Shown: positions 30,450-41,478, numbered from the stretch's first letter. The stretch is 64,000 nt of DNA from Piezodorus guildinii (GCA_023052935.1 CM041293.1:171389341-171453340), one strand, 5' to 3'. The notes: generated by a model not told the origin, from the letters alone. Numbers and translations are program-made.

Positions 30450-33400
30450 ATGGCGATACTTCAATGGAACTGCAATGGCTTAAGATCTCATTTCAATGAC
30501 TTAAAAATTTTAATCCACGACAGTGAGGCTACTGTCATTGCTCTTCAAGAGACAATGCTAAAAACAACGGACCCCTTTTCTCTAAAAAATTTCGAAATAT
30601 ACCGAAAAGACGGACCAAATCAGAACCATGGTCACCACGGTGTCCTCATAGCAGTGCACACATCCGTTTACTCCGAATCGATCCCTCTCAACTCCCGGCT
30701 ACAAACCGTAGCCGTTAGAGTACATCGAGACTTTCCGTTAACCATATGTACTATTTACCTCCCACAGGATCCTACAATAGACACCAATCAACTCTTGGAT
30801 ATTTATACCCAATTACCTCGTCCTGTTCTTTTTGTTGGAGACATGAACGGACACAATCCTCTTTGGGGTTCTCCAAATATGAATATCCGGGGTAAAATAA
30901 TAGAAAACTTTCTAGACACTTCCAATCTCCTACTTCTCAACTCCGGTGACCCTACCTTCCTAAGTTCCAGCTATGGGACATATTCAGCTCTTGATCTGTC
31001 CCTCTGTTCCCCTTCCCTATATAACGACGTAGACTGGACCGTCTTGCCCGATCTACATGGTAGTGACCATTTTCCCTTGCTGATTAAAATGAAACATGTT
31101 CAACCTATTCGTATAACTCCGAAATGGATGCTCCATAGAGCGGACTGGGATCTCTTTGCCTCCTTAGCTTCGGCACCTCGAACCCCTCCTCATGAATTGA
31201 CCATTGATGAGGGTTGTTCAACTATCACTAACACGATCATTCGTGCAGCTAAAGAATCGATACCAATGTCTTCTGACTCACCAAGAAGACCACCCGTACC
31301 TTGGTTTAACGATGCTTGCAGGGAAGCGATCAGAGATCGTCGAAAAGCGTACAAAAAATTCCAAAAATGTATGACATCAGAAAATCTAGTAGAATATAAG
31401 AGGCAGAGAGCTCTTTGCCGAAGAATAATCAATCTGAGCAAAAGTGAATCATGGAAAAAATATATAAGCTCCATAAATTCGTCAACGACGTCAACTCAAA
31501 TCTGGAAAAAAATTCGTAAGATCACTAAATCCTCTTCTTCAACACGCTACACCATCCTCATCAATGGACAACTCTCCGACGATCCTAAAACCGTCGCAGA
31601 TGCTTTTGGCAATTTCTTTTCTGAAATCTACACCTCTGGCTCAAGCAATAACGATTGTGAAGTCATAGATTATGTAAATAGAAGTATACATGATAACTCC
31701 ACCGATTATAATATCCCGTTCTCAAAGTGGGAACTAAAAAATATTTTGTCCTCCGTTAAAGGATCCACTCCTGGCCCCGATCTGGTCCATTATGACATGA
31801 TTAAACATCTACCTAGCAATACGCTTACATGGCTGCTTAATTATTATAATCATGTTTGGTCCACGGGACAATTTCCGAATTTCTGGCGTCACTCATTTGT
31901 CATCCCTATTCCAAAAAATGAAAAAGATAAGCGTTTACTCAACAGCTATCGCCCCATATTCCTCACTAGTTGTTTGAGCAAAATTATGGAGCGTATGGTA
32001 AACAAAAGACTGATGTGGACGATAGAAAACAACAATTTGCTTCAACCATTTCAATCGGGATTCCGCAAAGGCCGCTGCACAGTTGATCACCTAGTCACAC
32101 TAGAAACCGAAATCCAATACGCCTTTATCAATTCCCAACAACTAATAGCCATATTCTTTGACATGACAAAAGCTTTTGATAACATTAACCATTCAGTGAT
32201 CCTCAGCAAACTCTCGTCCAATGGGATACACGGTCATTTATTCCATTACATACAGGAATTCCTTCAACATCGTTTCTTTAGAATTAGGATAGGGTGCGAA
32301 CTATCTGCGAACCAAGAACAGATGAACGGAGTCCCACAAGGCTGTGTGCTTAGTCCGACTTTGTTTTGCCTCGCTATCAACGAACTGGGGCTCAACCTAC
32401 CTCGAGGTGTCAAACCGATGCTGTTCGCAGATGATTTCGCCATTGCCTGCCGTTCTGGAAACGTTACTACTATACAGCACAAGCTACAAGACGCTATTAA
32501 TCGCATCAACAACTGGTCACATTCCATTGATCTCGAATTCTCCTCCGAAAAAACCAGAGCTCTACATTTCAGCAGGAAAAGAAATACTCCCGCCTCCCCT
32601 ACACTTTACCTCGGAAATTCTCCCATTCTTTATACAAATAGTCATAAATTTTTGGGGTTGACGTTCGATAAAAGACTATCATGGGAACCACATGTTTCAG
32701 CACTTAAATCGGCTACAACAAAAAAACTTACTATATTAAGATACCTTAGCAATACTTCCTGGGGATCCGATCGCTCTACGATGTTTAAGATCTACCAACA
32801 TTTAGTTTGTTCCAAATTAGATCATGCATGCTTTGTTTATGGATCGGCTCGTTTTCGTACTCTAAATAAGCTAGATACAGTGCACCATATGGGCATCAGA
32901 AACGCAACCGGGGCCTTCCGAACAAGCCCAGTTCTTAGTTTATGTGCCGAAGCAGGTATACCTCCGCTTTTATTTAGAAGAAAAAAACTAGCTGTGAACT
33001 ATATATCGAAATTAATTCTCCAACCTTATCATCCTACCCATAGCTCTATATTTAAACCAAAATTCACAAATGCTTTTAGAAACAAACCTAACTCAACCCT
33101 CCCTTTAACAGAAAGAATGTCTTCCGCCATCGATTTCCTTAAAAGCTTACCTATCTGCAAACCAGAACCTCTAAACCCTCCGTGGCTTCACAAACCCCTC
33201 AATATTATGCTTGACTTGTCACGATTACTCAAAACCAATACCTCCCCTTCCGAATACAAAAATGAATTTACCACTCTGCTCCATACTCTTCCGGATACCT
33301 TTTTAATCTATACAGATGGATCAAAATCAGAAGAATCTACAGCCTGCTCATTCGTTACACACAACTCGACACACAAAATAAAATTACATAAACTATGTAA

Positions 33401-34109
33401 CATTTATACTGCAGAGCTTCAAGCAATAGTTTCAGCTTTACACTACGCTATGTCAGTTCCCTCACACTCAATTACCATAGTTACCGACTCACTGAGTGCC
33501 TTAAAAGGTTTAAATAGCATGTACTCTCCCCAACCTCTCGTCCTAAAGATACACCGATATATCCATATGCTCCAAGAATTGGAAAAGACAGTATGCTTTA
33601 TTTGGATCCCAAGCCATGTGGGGATAGTGGGTAATGAGCTGGCGGATAGGGCCGCCAAACAGGCGCTCACCCTTCCGGGTCAAGGTGTAGCTATCCTAAC
33701 ACCGCGAGATATGTCTCAGCCGCTCCGAATGGAAATATCGGCTGCCTGGCAGTCCATGTGGGACGAGAGTCCTGCTAGTAAACTGAAAGTCGTCAAAACA
33801 AAAGTGGGGCCTTGGTCCTCATCATGTCGCTCAAACCGCAGAGAAGAAGTTGTTCTGGCCAGATTAAGGATTGGTCACACTAACATGACCCATCTTCATC
33901 TCATTACCAAGCAACCACCTCCTAAGTGCCCACATTGTAACAGTATCCTGACTATCAGCCACATTTTAGAAGAATGCCTTTCTTATAGGACAGGTTTAAA
34001 CAAATTTGGGCTTATACCTAATATATCCTTCATACTTTCCGATAATGAAAACAACATCTCGGCGCTGTTCAGGTTTCTTAAGAAACACCTACTATTTAAT
34101 AAAATATAG
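30450..34109 (+). CDS. I-type ORF2: endonuclease, reverse transcriptase and RNase H
   Basis: Intact, 1219 residues. APE endonuclease: QWNCNG (5-10), E34, GDMNGH (130-135, D131 and N133), D182 and GSDH (204-207). Reverse transcriptase: SYRPIFLTS (499-507), FFDMTKAFD (569-577), NGVPQGCVLSP (626-636) and FADD (659-662). RNase H is at about 950-1080, with YTDGS, AELQA, VTDSLSAL and the WIPSHVGIVGNELAD block, so the D-E-D-D set is present. A CPHC...H...C zinc-binding C-terminus lies at about 1160-1177. All catalytic signatures are conserved, so the protein could be active. It would carry out target-primed reverse transcription; RNase H removes the RNA strand. The start ATG follows the spacer module by 24 bases. 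Confidence 0.94.
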   Translation: MAILQWNCNGLRSHFNDLKILIHDSEATVIALQETMLKTTDPFSLKNFEIYRKDGPNQNHGHHGVLIAVHTSVYSESIPLNSRLQTVAVRVHRDFPLTICTIYLPQDPTIDTNQLLDIYTQLPRPVLFVGDMNGHNPLWGSPNMNIRGKIIENFLDTSNLLLLNSGDPTFLSSSYGTYSALDLSLCSPSLYNDVDWTVLPDLHGSDHFPLLIKMKHVQPIRITPKWMLHRADWDLFASLASAPRTPPHELTIDEGCSTITNTIIRAAKESIPMSSDSPRRPPVPWFNDACREAIRDRRKAYKKFQKCMTSENLVEYKRQRALCRRIINLSKSESWKKYISSINSSTTSTQIWKKIRKITKSSSSTRYTILINGQLSDDPKTVADAFGNFFSEIYTSGSSNNDCEVIDYVNRSIHDNSTDYNIPFSKWELKNILSSVKGSTPGPDLVHYDMIKHLPSNTLTWLLNYYNHVWSTGQFPNFWRHSFVIPIPKNEKDKRLLNSYRPIFLTSCLSKIMERMVNKRLMWTIENNNLLQPFQSGFRKGRCTVDHLVTLETEIQYAFINSQQLIAIFFDMTKAFDNINHSVILSKLSSNGIHGHLFHYIQEFLQHRFFRIRIGCELSANQEQMNGVPQGCVLSPTLFCLAINELGLNLPRGVKPMLFADDFAIACRSGNVTTIQHKLQDAINRINNWSHSIDLEFSSEKTRALHFSRKRNTPASPTLYLGNSPILYTNSHKFLGLTFDKRLSWEPHVSALKSATTKKLTILRYLSNTSWGSDRSTMFKIYQHLVCSKLDHACFVYGSARFRTLNKLDTVHHMGIRNATGAFRTSPVLSLCAEAGIPPLLFRRKKLAVNYISKLILQPYHPTHSSIFKPKFTNAFRNKPNSTLPLTERMSSAIDFLKSLPICKPEPLNPPWLHKPLNIMLDLSRLLKTNTSPSEYKNEFTTLLHTLPDTFLIYTDGSKSEESTACSFVTHNSTHKIKLHKLCNIYTAELQAIVSALHYAMSVPSHSITIVTDSLSALKGLNSMYSPQPLVLKIHRYIHMLQELEKTVCFIWIPSHVGIVGNELADRAAKQALTLPGQGVAILTPRDMSQPLRMEISAAWQSMWDESPASKLKVVKTKVGPWSSSCRSNRREEVVLARLRIGHTNMTHLHLITKQPPPKCPHCNSILTISHILEECLSYRTGLNKFGLIPNISFILSDNENNISALFRFLKKHLLFNKI

Positions 34110-34332
34110 TCTTTTAATTTAACTTATCTCTATTTTATTTAACTTATCTCTATTTTATTTATTTTTTAATTATTTATTTATTTTTTTACTATTTTATCTA
34201 ATTATTATACGCCTAGTTTATTAGTTTTGATTTATTTATTTATTTATACTTAAAGAGAACTATAGGCGTTGATGACCCCTGGGTTTTACGCCTCAAAACC
34301 CCAAACAACAACAACAACAACTTTAATATTTT

Positions 34333-34729
34333 TTTAAAATAAAAAAATACCATCTAAATCATAATTTTTAGTCACGAAAAAAATGAATGATAAGTTATCT
34401 TGAGACAGGGGAAGGCACTCAGACTATCTAAATCTAGGGCCGCAAGATTAGGGAAACGGAACAAGTTAGTAAGTTATCGCGTCTTTTATTTAACAAAAAA
34501 AATATTAATAATAATTAAAAATATCAAAGACTCGGAAAAATTAACGTACTAAAAAATAAAACTTTAAAATAAATAATGACGGTACACGATAATATACTTT
34601 GCTTTAACTAAATAGTTTTGCAACATAAATCTCATATTTAAAACAACTATCTGTCCGGGATGTTAAGACAGGTTTTTTACCAAACTCGAAGTACCTGAAG
34701 TGCCAATATAGACATTGCATTTTCTACTT
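34333..34729. other. AT-rich interval with a weak FB1 trace
   Basis: 34615-34700 weakly resembles FB1 inner sequence (TCTCATATTTAAAACAACTA, GGGATGTTAA). Nothing else. Confidence 0.4.
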
Positions 34730-35060
34730 TTAGTTTATTATTTTCAATATTGAACATGTGAAATCGATCAAACAAAAAAATAAAATTACTCTCTCTCCCT
34801 TCCTCAAAACTTAAGGGCTTACGTTTCAAAATAATTAGAACCTGAATAAAAAAAAAAATCGGTTGTCCGCCATTCGCGGCATTTCTCCGAAACTACTAGA
34901 TCAATTTTTTTTTTAAATTCTCTACAAAAATACTAGGATATTTAACGATGATCTTAACACCTAGACGTTTTATGTCAGATAGTAATTTTTAAAATGGCGG
35001 CCGATTAGTGAGTTAATTGAATAACTCAGTTAGTTTTGAAGATTGAGTAAATAACTATAT
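34730..35060 (-). repeat. Dispersed repeat R-B, copy 1
   Basis: Matches 48470-48760 and 60440-60690 in reverse. Shared blocks include AAAATGGCGGCCGATT, CGATGATC and TTTCTCCGAAACTACT. Noncoding and diverged; class unknown. Confidence 0.65.
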
Positions 35061-35251
35061 ATTGAGTTGAGTAAATAAAAGCAAAAAAAAAAAATTCATA
35101 GAGAACAAAATTTCTTACAAAATGAGAGAATAATCATTGAAATTGGTTTAGAACTAGCAGAGGTATTGCATTTTGAAATAAACAGTGGTGATACACCATT
35201 TTCTTTGAATTTTTTATTTATTGCTTTTCATATTACTTAATTGCCTTTAAC

Positions 35252-35896
35252 GATTAATTAATAATTGCCTGAATTGTGTTGTTTGTGGATTCACAGGCGG
35301 CCATCATAGCAGCTACGCTTCCAAATGCATCTCAAGAAAATGACGTTGTGAACTGCCAATTAAAAATTGAACAGCTGCTTCAACAAGGTAGGCAGGTGGT
35401 TTTCCAATGGGTACCCGGCCACTGTGGTATCCATGGGAATGAAGTAGCCGACAAGCTTGCAAAACAAGGTGCAGCTTCGGAACAGTTGGACAATCGAATT
35501 TCCTATCGTAGAGCTAGGGATGAAGTTAAGAGGGCATATCATGCTCTACTAACGGACTCCCAAAGGCTCAGTTCGATCAGCAAGCACTGGGCCAAACTCC
35601 TTATAGAAGAAGAAAGAATACCATTAGATTTGAAGAGAAAAGATGCTGTTGCACAGTTCCGAATGGTTACTGGCCATGAGTACCTCGCAAAACACTTGCA
35701 TCGGATCGGAGTGGTAGGGTCTCCACTTTGCTGCCTTTGTCTGCAAATATTGAAATGGATGCAGCACATCTAGAGAAGTATGCTCCCGATTACAAAAAAT
35801 AAGAGGTGAAACCCCATCCAGATCGGAGTGGTACTAAGCTGCCAGATCCCTTATGGCGGAAGTCGAAATGGAAAGGCATAATAAAAAAAAAAAAAA
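35252..35896 (+). pseudogene. 5'-truncated non-LTR element with RNase H remnant
   Basis: An open frame at 35276-35773 starts inside an RNase H domain: FVDSQAAI, then FQWVPGHCGIHGNEVADKLA. It continues into the C-terminal region and ends near a broken zinc-binding motif (CCLC). A 3' UTR and 14-16 A residues follow. A perfect 13-bp TSD, AATTGCCTTTAAC, lies at 35239-35251 and 35897-35909. RNase H-bearing families such as R1, LOA or I are candidates. It is not the same family as the 27-34 kb element, because the residues around the active site differ. Confidence 0.88.
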
Positions 35897-35909
35897 AATT
35901 GCCTTTAAC

Positions 35910-36737
35910 AGCTATATAAACAGTTATACCCTAATATAGTTACTTACATATAATAAACCATTGTGTAATAATTTGCAGCGGTTTTCGTTAAAGTCTGTAA
36001 CGTTTTTTAATCAACTCATTATATCGATGGAAACTTAAACGGGTCCAATGACCAAGTCCCACAAAACGTTCATTCGTCACAAAACGTTCATAAAACTAAA
36101 ATTTCATATTTAAGATGGATAAATGTGCCTGGGATGTTAAAGCAACTTCTTTACTAAGATTCACTTGTCAGAAGAAGAAGAATTTCTCAAAAACGAATAA
36201 ATTAAGATATCTTTTATTTTGTTTATTCGAACTAATTAATCAACTCTAAATGTTAGCATTGATAAATACGAAATGAAGGAGAAAAAGTCAGGAGCATTTT
36301 TTCAACTAATTTCTTTTTTTTTTATTAAAAACACATTGGAAAGCTAATGATTTTAGACATTAATACAAAATTGGAGAAATTTTATTAGCATTTAGGTTTC
36401 TATACAATGAAAGTAGTGTGTCAAGACTTACTTGACGAATTAAAAAAAAAAATAATTCTTTCTCTTAAGAACATTCAAAGTAATCAACCATTTCTTCTTT
36501 TTAGGAATAATAAAAATCGTTAAAAAAAACAAATATAAAGAAATTGATAACCAACAGAAGGATAAAACAACAGAAATATTAACCAGGTTATTTCCCCCCT
36601 TAAAATACTAATTTTAATATTGTGAAATATATTTCAACAATCAAGATGAGTTTAAGTCCTGCATTGCGCCGACTAGATTTTTTTTCTAAAAAAAAAGAAA
36701 GAAAATACAACATTAATATTAATTCACTTGTTAACGA
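35910..36737. repeat. Diverged FB1 traces
   Basis: 35990-36170 carries FB1-like inner blocks on the minus strand (ATATCGATGGAAACTTAA, AATGACCAAGTCCCACAAA). 36600-36680 resembles the reversed FB1 terminus (GTTTAAGTCCTGCATTGCGC). The middle is AT-rich with no gene. Confidence 0.5.
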
Positions 36738-37046
36738 GGGAGCGGCATGGACTGGTAGATAGAGCACTAATCAACTGTTCTCCGGATCCAGGGTTCGAAT
36801 CCCGGCTAAATCGGAATATTATTTATTCTGTTAATTCAGCCGGAGGGCGACCCTAATGCATAGAGACCCTCCTAGGGCAGCCTCTATAAATCGGGTACCC
36901 AAAAAGATAAGGAAAAACCTGACGTCTTAGTGTGATCTCGGCCTAACCACCTCATTGCACGGCCGTTGGCCTAGAAACAGTACAAATCTCTATATGTACT
37001 GAGCCCAAGAGCCTTCATGGTTCGTAGTTGTACAGTTGTTTTTTTT
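36738..37046 (+). repeat. SINE-1, full length
   Basis: GGGAGCGGCATGG start, A-box region GACTGGTAGATAGAGCAC, B box GGGTTCGAATCCC, body TATGTACTGAGCCCAAGA, T-rich end. The first A-box half has drifted from the 7032 copy. A clear TSD is not seen (TAACGA-like only). Confidence 0.85.
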
Positions 37047-37889
37047 CTAACGATAATAGCAATTCTAAAAATAAATAAAAACTTCTTGCAGAACATAATT
37101 AAATAACACTATAAGTAAGATAAACGTTATTGGTGACCCTCGGGAAGATTAGTGATTCTCGTTTTAATGTCAGTCAGTTGCACTCATGAATCTTTTTGGC
37201 CCTCTATCTATAGCTTATTTTTTTTCTGGGGGAAAAAAAAACAAAACTAAGAATGCAACTAAGTAGACTTCTGAGGAGCACTTATAGATGTATATGCTAT
37301 ATTTATTTATTTTACCAACACACACACATTTAGGTATTTCTCTTGATAAATAGTGTAGGTAACCAGTATATCCGTACTATTTAAAATTAAAATTACAAGA
37401 ACTACACTTTTGTAACAACTGCCAATTGGTCAGAAACTGGAAACAGACTTAAGCTCTTGACTCAATCATAAACGATAACATATTGACAAGGAAATAAACA
37501 AGGGTCTTAAGGCTAGAGTCTTAGAGTAAACAAATTAAAAATATAAATATAAGTAAAAATAACAACAGAATTGAATTGATAAGATGAAAAAATAAAATAA
37601 CTCAAAAGACAACTTCTAATAACATGTGAAAACAAGAAAAATATAAATAAAGATATATCTATATGTTAAAATGAGGACAGAAAATAACATATAATTAAAA
37701 GCACAATAATATTCTAAAGAAAAATTAAAAATATACAGTTTAAAAAAAAATTACAATGCTTTTATATGTTTGTAAAATTATATGTGATTTAATATTCCAT
37801 CTTTGAAAAGCTAATCTTTTTGAATAATATTTACTACGAATGTATCCATTAAAGTTAAATAACGTATCTGTCTGCTTTATTTGTTGATT
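37047..37889. other. AT-rich interval, nothing recognised
   Basis: No gene, tRNA-like box or repeat partner supported. Confidence 0.45.
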
Positions 37890-38160
37890 TTCCCTGAAAT
37901 TAGGATTATTGGGGAATCGGATTGACTGGAAATGGCTGAATAGACGGGATTTAAATGTTGAAAGAGTTTGGGAGTTATGGATGTTGGAAGGGATGGAATT
38001 CCATAGAAATGCGGATCGGATTAAGAATGATCTATCGAAAGCTGTGGACAGATCAGAAGGCCGCGAGCGGGTGTTACGAGAACGAACGGAGGATTTGAAT
38101 TTAAGGAGATCAGAGATGTAGAACGGACATCGGGATTGGATTACTTGGTAAAGGAAGGAT
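37890..38160 (-). pseudogene. Non-LTR family D C-terminal fragment
   Basis: Minus-strand translation gives VRSRNTRS, then FLWNSIPSNIHNSQTLSTFK and a short end, matching the C-terminal region at 10260-10545. The plus-strand frame 37909-38121 is only its shadow. Confidence 0.7.
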
Positions 38161-38310
38161 GCTAGGAAGTACTTACGACGGAAATATGTTTAGAGGGTTA
38201 AATTGTTTCCACTCCTAAAACTGTAACACGTTTTAAAAGCTCTAGCCACGTTGGTGTTGCTATGTTTCAACATTTGCCGATAGGGAAATATTTTTACTTT
38301 CACTTACCTA

Positions 38311-39166
38311 TATATGAAATATACAATAAGGGAAAGTATTGCGATCGTGAAAATTTTCGAATTACAGTTTTCATCGGAAATACACGTTTTAGGATCCCCT
38401 AAATCCAAATGACCAAGTAACACAAAAAGGTCTGTGTGGTAACCCCCGGGCGAAAACGAAAAGTCCTGTGAAACTGAAATTTTATATTTAAGAAACCTAA
38501 ACGCCCGAGAGCAACGTTTTTAATAAACTCGGCTAATTTATACCATGCATTTTGCACCTTTTTTCGATTTTCTCAAAAACGGATCTAACGATTTTGATTA
38601 AACTCGCTATATAGATGTAAAATTTAATAGACCTTAATATCATGTAGGTCTCCTTCTGATTAAAATAGTCTGACAGGGCTTAAATGCCGATATTTTGAAT
38701 TTTCATCCTCTAAAGTACCTTTAATTTTGTAAATACTAAAAAAATGACAATATAATCTGGTTATCAACGATGAAAAACAGATAAATATATTAAGTTGAAC
38801 GAAGTCAATCTAAAGGAGAAAACTGCAAACACATTTTTTAATGCAATTTTTGTTTTTGAACATAAGAACATTAATATGGATGTGTAATATACCGTTGGTG
38901 AGCCAAAGATTTTAGAAAAAATATTATCTTATACACAAGATCTTAAAAGTTAATAAAGAGTGGAAAAAAACCGATAAAACTAACTAATTATTATTTCAGA
39001 TAATAATATAATACATTTTTAAATAAAACACGTTTCTATAGAAATTCCATTTAATTAATTGTTTAATGGTTTCACTCATTTTTATCTCTAATTGTATTTA
39101 GGAATTCTTTAATCAATTTTAAAAACGGAGGTAAGTGAAAGTCGAGTGTTGCCCGCACCAGTTTTG
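38311..39166 (-). repeat. FB1, nearly complete single unit
   Basis: Both FB1 ends are present: ACTTTCACTTACCT at 38317-38332 and AGGTAAGTGAAAGT near 39130, followed by GCCCGCACCAG. Between them lie the conserved blocks GCGATCGTGAAAATTTTCG and TGACAGGGCTTAAATGCCG. It gives the best view of the unit: about 850 bases with about 14-bp inverted termini and no coding capacity. Confidence 0.82.
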
Positions 39167-39694
39167 TATTATATAATCTAAAGTTGATTTTCAAGTGTGT
39201 TAACAACAGTTTTTTCCAAATTATTGCACTTTTCCCATGAATTTTAAATAATATAATATGGATATAGTACTTTTTAGAAAGAATTAAAAGGGATATAGTA
39301 CTTTTTAAAATAATATAACGCGTGATAAGTTGGTTAACAGTCACTTTAAACTTCCTAATACAACCTTACCTATAACTAACGTCTTTATAAAGTTAATTAT
39401 TAATATTTCCTCATTCTCCCTCTGAGATATACCTTTCTTTGTTGGTTAATTACATTTGATTATCTATTCTTCATAAAGAAATTTATCTATCTATAGCACT
39501 ATAATAAGAAAATATGTAATTATGAAGTTTGTTTTGAACTTTATTTACTATTCGTGTGAATTTAGCAAATTTATCTACACTATTAACTATTTTAATAACT
39601 ATATATAATTTTAGAGACTGATAAATAAATAATTTTTAAGCTTTTACTTTATATTTAAAAAAAAAAAAGTCTACAAGGTTAGATCATGCACGAA
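39167..39694. other. AT-rich interval, nothing recognised
   Basis: A 90-codon minus-strand frame overlaps the FB1 end and has no motif. No gene supported. Confidence 0.4.
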
Positions 39695-40215
39695 TTTTCA
39701 TCGCATTTTTAGCAAGTTTGTGGAATACTAATTTCTACCATTTGCTGGACCAAATCCCATCATTCTGTTGAAATGTGAGTTTTTGAAAATTATTTAACTT
39801 AATTTATGTTACAAGAAGAAATACTATGGAAAATTTAATTTAATTGAGATCTACAAGAAACCAAGCGATGCAACTAAGTTGTTTAAAATAGCCTAAAAAC
39901 TGATTTCTAGGTAAAAACTATTGACCAAAATAATAGCGGTGATTCAATACGTGCCAAATGAACCAATAAAATGCACAAAATGAAGAAAAAATAAATTAAT
40001 TATCAGGATATAGTACCTTTTTGAATGAAATGTTTTTAGTACCTTCTAGAATGAAACGTAATTTTCCAATACGTTATTAAAGGATTTTTATGTTTTTTAG
40101 ATATAATCTGATGACTGATTAAGATAAAACAAAACCATTAGAATACAAATATGTCAAAAAATCAATTTCGAAAAAAAAATGTCCTTTAGTACCTTTTTTA
40201 AATCAACGTCTTAAT
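39695..40215 (+). repeat. Dispersed repeat R-A, copy 2
   Basis: Matches 1-481 on the same strand, with about 70 extra bases at its left before the match. Ends AAATCAACGTCTTAATT. Confidence 0.72.
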
Positions 40216-40504
40216 TTCTGACATGGACATATCATCTTTTGGTTTTGAGAGTCTAAAAATAATCTATTAAAATATTTAAGTTTTAAACTTGGTAATAAAA
40301 AAATAAAATAAATAATATAGTCAAAACAGTAATTTTTTTAAGGTTTTAAAAACTGTGCTCAGATTGACATTTCTTTTTTTTTTAGGAGTGAGGAATACAG
40401 TTTTTTAGAAACTTTATTATAAGTACTGTTGTGAAAAGATTATTTATATATTTTAGGGTTGTACAAAGTATAAAAATAGAATATTTTAATGAATGAATAA
40501 ACGA

Positions 40505-40552
40505 ATGAATGTAAAGAAAACTTTATTCTGGGACTAGGTCCCATTAATCTTA
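40505..40552 (-). repeat. Family D 3' end trace
   Basis: CTTTATTCTGGGACTAGG resembles the 3' end block at 9960-9985. Confidence 0.5.
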
Positions 40553-40775
40553 GGTATCCCTAGGTAGGTTTTATTAGGATAGGGACTTTAACGAGTACCT
40601 GACATTGCACAGGCTCGGGACCACCTTTTAACGTCCTCTCCGAAGGACGGCATAACTAACGATTTTTTACTCCCATTTAAAAACCCTAGGGCCACCTGCG
40701 GGTTCGAACCCGTGACTTTTGGCATAGGAGGCTGTTATGCTAACCACCCAGCTACAAGTGATCCCTAGGTCCCTT
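40553..40775 (-). repeat. SINE-2, head well preserved
   Basis: On the minus strand it has the A-box-like GGTTAGCATAACAGCC, a perfect B box GGGTTCGAACCC, and the body TCGGAGAGGACG. The 3' end block is absent. The head ends (AGGGATCACTTGTAG and GCAGGTGGCCCTAGGG) can pair like an acceptor stem. Confidence 0.8.
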
Positions 40776-40969
40776 GAGAATAATAAACATGAAAAAAAAA
40801 ATTAATGATCACAATAAATATTTACAATTATTTTAATTGATGAAAAGAGAGAGAAATGAAAAATAATTATAAAAAAAATACAAATGTTTATTTATTTATT
40901 TACAATCGTTTTTGTTTGAGCTTTAATGTTATTTGCTATCTGCAAAAAAAAAAAAAAAAAAAAAAAAAT

Positions 40970-41478
40970 TGCAATAAGCAAATATGATGACTTCCGAAAG
41001 TCGGCATCTCTAGGCCACCGCCTCAAAAGTCGTCGGGGTGGGTAGTACGGGTTCGTGTATGATTTAAATGTTAGGGCCGATGGGTTCATGTTGTAAGTCA
41101 GTCTGTCATGAAATCTTTTATAATATTCTGTGGCTGTGTCTGAAACTGTGAGTATGTCCAAGTCCTTGTGAAGTAATTCGTTGGTTACATAAAACGGTGC
41201 ATCCACGATTTTTCGCAATATTTTCGATTGAAGGGTCTGAATTATTTGGATGTTAGAATATTTGGCAGATCCCCATAGCTCTAACCCGTATGTCCATAAT
41301 GGTTTGATCAGTACTTTGTAAATAGTAAGTTTGGTGTTTACGGATAATTTGGATCGTTTGTCAAGCAGACGGGATAGTAGTCCAAATCGTCTGTTTAGTA
41401 GTTGTCTTTTAAGTCTAATGTGGGTCCTCCATGTCAGTCTTTTGTCTAAGTACAGTCCCAAATATCGTACTTCATATA
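40970..41478 (-). pseudogene. Jockey family F3 ORF2 C-terminal fragment
   Basis: Encodes VRYLGLYLDKRLTWRTHIRLKR through GLELWGSAKYSN, LQSKILRKIVDAPFYVTNELL and RRLLRRWPRD. It diverges where the RDLL terminus would be. The RT palm is missing. A run of about 26 A on the plus strand (40943-40968) lies next to its 3' side, the wrong strand for its own poly(A), so the junction is rearranged. Confidence 0.82.

Larger units (their letters stand above)
27229..34318 (+). mobile_element. Full-length I-type non-LTR retrotransposon
   Basis: About 7.1 kb flanked by a perfect 14-bp TSD, AACTTTAATATTTT, at 27215-27228 and 34319-34332. Order: 5' UTR (27229-27483), ORF1 (27484-28854), a 1.6-kb T-rich spacer, ORF2 (30450-34109), a 3' UTR with a short GC-rich block (GGCGTTGATGACCCCTGGG) and an (AAC)n tail. 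An RNase H domain in ORF2 and three gag zinc knuckles place it in the I group of Jockey-superfamily elements; the exact clade (I, Nimb, Outcast and so on) is not certain. Both ORFs are uninterrupted, so it may be young. Confidence 0.93.
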
